7,132 bases of DNA, taken from positions 1 to 7,132 of the forward strand of contig DHHV01000076.1 in the NCBI GenBank assembly GCA_002403455.1, in the 5' to 3' direction. Positions 6,108 to 7,132 of this stretch are shown in pieces. The notes under the pieces are model-generated. The model saw nothing but the letters and a program-made list of their open reading frames with translations. It was not told the DNA's origin and ran no database searches. The DNA is from Hyphomonadaceae bacterium UBA4763 (GTDB lineage: Bacteria > Pseudomonadota > Alphaproteobacteria > Caulobacterales > Aquidulcibacteraceae). The translations under genes were made by a program, and so were the position numbers. Positions within the stretch are counted from its first letter, which is position 1. Each line of letters opens with the position of its first letter.

Positions 6108-6923
6108 TCAGCCAGCTTTTTCGGTCGTGGCGCGGTTCGTTGCCGCCATTGCCATGAGTTTGTCCATGAATTTTGCCGTATGAGTGAGCGAGCCATGATG
6201 GGAGATTTCCGACGCCGCATGCACCCATAACTCGCCGCCCAAGTCCTTGGTCCAGCGCCGGCAAAACGAAAAGTCTTCGGATAACGTGACGCCGCTTTCA
6301 ACATAATCGTTGAACGGTTGAAAAAGCGGCTGCTTCAGCCCCGTCATTGCCGGAGGGATGGAGCTGCTCATCAACTCAGGAAAACGCGCCCGCATTTCTT
6401 CCAAAACATGTCGCTTGATCAACATCACGCCGGCGCCGCACGCGTCCGCCCGAATAAAGCCTTGCTGCAAATCAATCTGGCGCCTGGCGCCACTCCCTTT
6501 ACTTTTTAAATACCGCTCGCCGACAAAATCATAACTTGATGCAACCGCGCGCCGACGGTTTTCTGCTGTATCCTCCGGCATTTGGCGCGCAGCGGTGATC
6601 ATCCTGTCAAGATCAATCATACGCTTCGGATAGATCGCCCCGCAAATTGGCTTATCAAAAGCCAACATTTGGACGACGATATCGGGCGGAAAGCCCATAT
6701 CGGAATCGATCATCAGGAGATGTGTGTATTTGGCGTGTTCCAACATCCGGCTGGCAAATACATTGCGTGCATAAGCAACCGCAGCATAGCCGAAGAAATA
6801 CATGTCATTCGGAATTTGTGGTTTTTGCCGCAACAAATGCTCGCGCAGTTGTAATACGCTGTTTACATACACCGTGGCCAATTGTTCACCGTAACTTGGC
6901 GTACAGACCAAAACATGCGGCAT
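6108..6923 (-). CDS. Glycosyltransferase-like protein, GT-A fold with DxD motif
   Basis: A 271-residue soluble protein that looks like a nucleotide-sugar glycosyltransferase of the GT-A type (GT2 or Anp1-like). It starts with a beta strand, MPHVLVCTPSYGE, and continues to YARNVFASRMLEHAKYTHLLMI. The metal- and sugar-nucleotide-binding motif DSD is at residues 73-75 (MIDSDMGFPPDIV), followed by KPICGAIYPKR (91-101). The acceptor half has ACGAGVMLIKRHVLEEM, then LSEDFSFCRRW (214-224) and LWVHAASEISHHGS (232-245). This SED-FC-RW plus late histidine pattern is typical of bacterial and phage-borne proteins of this group. The sugar and acceptor are unknown. ATG at 6921-6923 is well supported by GGGAGGTA (6928-6935) just upstream. 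It faces the methyltransferase gene end to end with a 17-base gap; both are less GC-rich than the gsp genes, so they may form one functional or acquired unit even though they are not co-transcribed. Confidence 0.8.
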   Translation of the reverse strand: MPHVLVCTPSYGEQLATVYVNSVLQLREHLLRQKPQIPNDMYFFGYAAVAYARNVFASRMLEHAKYTHLLMIDSDMGFPPDIVVQMLAFDKPICGAIYPKRMIDLDRMITAARQMPEDTAENRRRAVASSYDFVGERYLKSKGSGARRQIDLQQGFIRADACGAGVMLIKRHVLEEMRARFPELMSSSIPPAMTGLKQPLFQPFNDYVESGVTLSEDFSFCRRWTKDLGGELWVHAASEISHHGSLTHTAKFMDKLMAMAATNRATTEKAG

Positions 6924-7069
6924 CGGCTACCTCCCGGAACCTGAGGGGACTTCCAATCGAACGACCCCTTTCACTCAATGTGACATTGCTGCGTCACCCA
7001 CGCAACTTGCGCAATCAATTCTCTCCAGGCGCCAACCGCCGCCCGATTGGAGACACTTCCGCCAACAGA
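6924..7069 (-). promoter_or_regulatory. Leader and probable promoter region of the glycosyltransferase gene
   Basis: This 146-base stretch has no credible coding potential on either strand. It lies between the glycosyltransferase start and the terminator and should hold that gene's promoter. It contains the palindrome TTGCGCAA (7007-7014), a possible protein-binding site, and the gene's strong ribosome binding site (6928-6935). A 5-base AGGGG/CCCCT pair (6947-6969 region) is too weak to call a structure. I could not pick -35 and -10 boxes with confidence. Confidence 0.35.
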
Positions 7070-7095
7070 AAAAGGGGGCCTTGCGGCCCCCTTTC
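7070..7095 (-). terminator. Strong intrinsic terminator, best read on the minus strand
   Basis: AAAGGGGGCC (7071-7080) pairs perfectly with GGCCCCCTTT (7085-7094) around TTGC. On the minus strand the loop becomes GCAA, a stabilising GNRA tetraloop, and the stem is followed by TTTTTCTGTT, so this is a textbook rho-independent terminator for a gene transcribed leftward from beyond the right edge. On the plus strand the tail is TTTCCCTTGTT, weaker but perhaps usable. It also insulates the glycosyltransferase gene from upstream transcription. Confidence 0.85.
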
Positions 7096-7100
7096 CCTTG

Positions 7101-7132
7101 TTACGGTCCCAATTTCAGAGACCGATTGAAAA
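7101..7132 (-). other. Possible 3' end of a leftward gene beyond the window
   Basis: The terminator at 7070-7095 implies a gene ending just to its right. Two minus-strand stops lie close by: TAA at 7101-7103, with the preceding frame reading FNRSLKLGP, and TGA at 7115-7117, with the preceding frame reading FSIGL. Too little is visible to choose between them or name a product. Confidence 0.25.

Noticed and set aside
6647..7129. 160-codon plus-strand open frame over the start of the glycosyltransferase gene and the right-hand gap
   Set aside because: It is antisense to the glycosyltransferase for much of its length, passes through the terminator stem, and shows no recognisable protein features.

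Overview
This is a chromosomal window from a GC-rich Gram-negative bacterium. It is most probably an alphaproteobacterium, judging from the style of release factor 1 ([20 protein letters not shown]), the type II secretion proteins and the strong preference for GC at third codon positions. I cannot name the genus. No rRNA, tRNA, CRISPR array, insertion sequence or phage integrase is visible.

Layout. Positions 1-931 (minus) hold prfA, peptide chain release factor 1, cut by the left edge about 45-50 codons before its expected end. Positions 1005-1874 (minus) hold a short-chain dehydrogenase of the HSDL2-like type with its own good ribosome binding site. Positions 1987-5331 (minus) are a tight, translationally coupled operon, gspE-gspF-gspI-like: the assembly ATPase, the inner-membrane platform protein and a minor pseudopilin of a type II secretion or related type IV filament machine. 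Genes overlap by 8 and 4 bases. A 66-base divergent gap separates gspE from a rightward class I SAM-dependent methyltransferase (5398-6090). That gene converges, with a 17-base gap, on a leftward glycosyltransferase-like gene (6108-6923). The last 209 bases are non-coding as far as I can see. They hold the leader of the glycosyltransferase gene and a strong intrinsic terminator (7070-7095), which probably ends a leftward gene lying beyond the right edge.

How the genes relate. GspE would power assembly of a periplasmic pseudopilus on the GspF platform, and the GspI-like protein would be one of its minor subunits. The outer-membrane secretin, the major pseudopilin and the other minor pseudopilins are not in the window, so the system is either split over several loci or a reduced relative of T2SS. 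The methyltransferase and glycosyltransferase resemble enzymes of surface-glycan loci and are lower in GC than the secretion genes, which suggests a separate, possibly acquired, pair. prfA and the dehydrogenase are housekeeping or metabolic neighbours without an evident link to secretion.

I found no clearly new biological system. The best leads are the stripped-down E-F-I secretion operon and the low-GC methyltransferase/glycosyltransferase pair.
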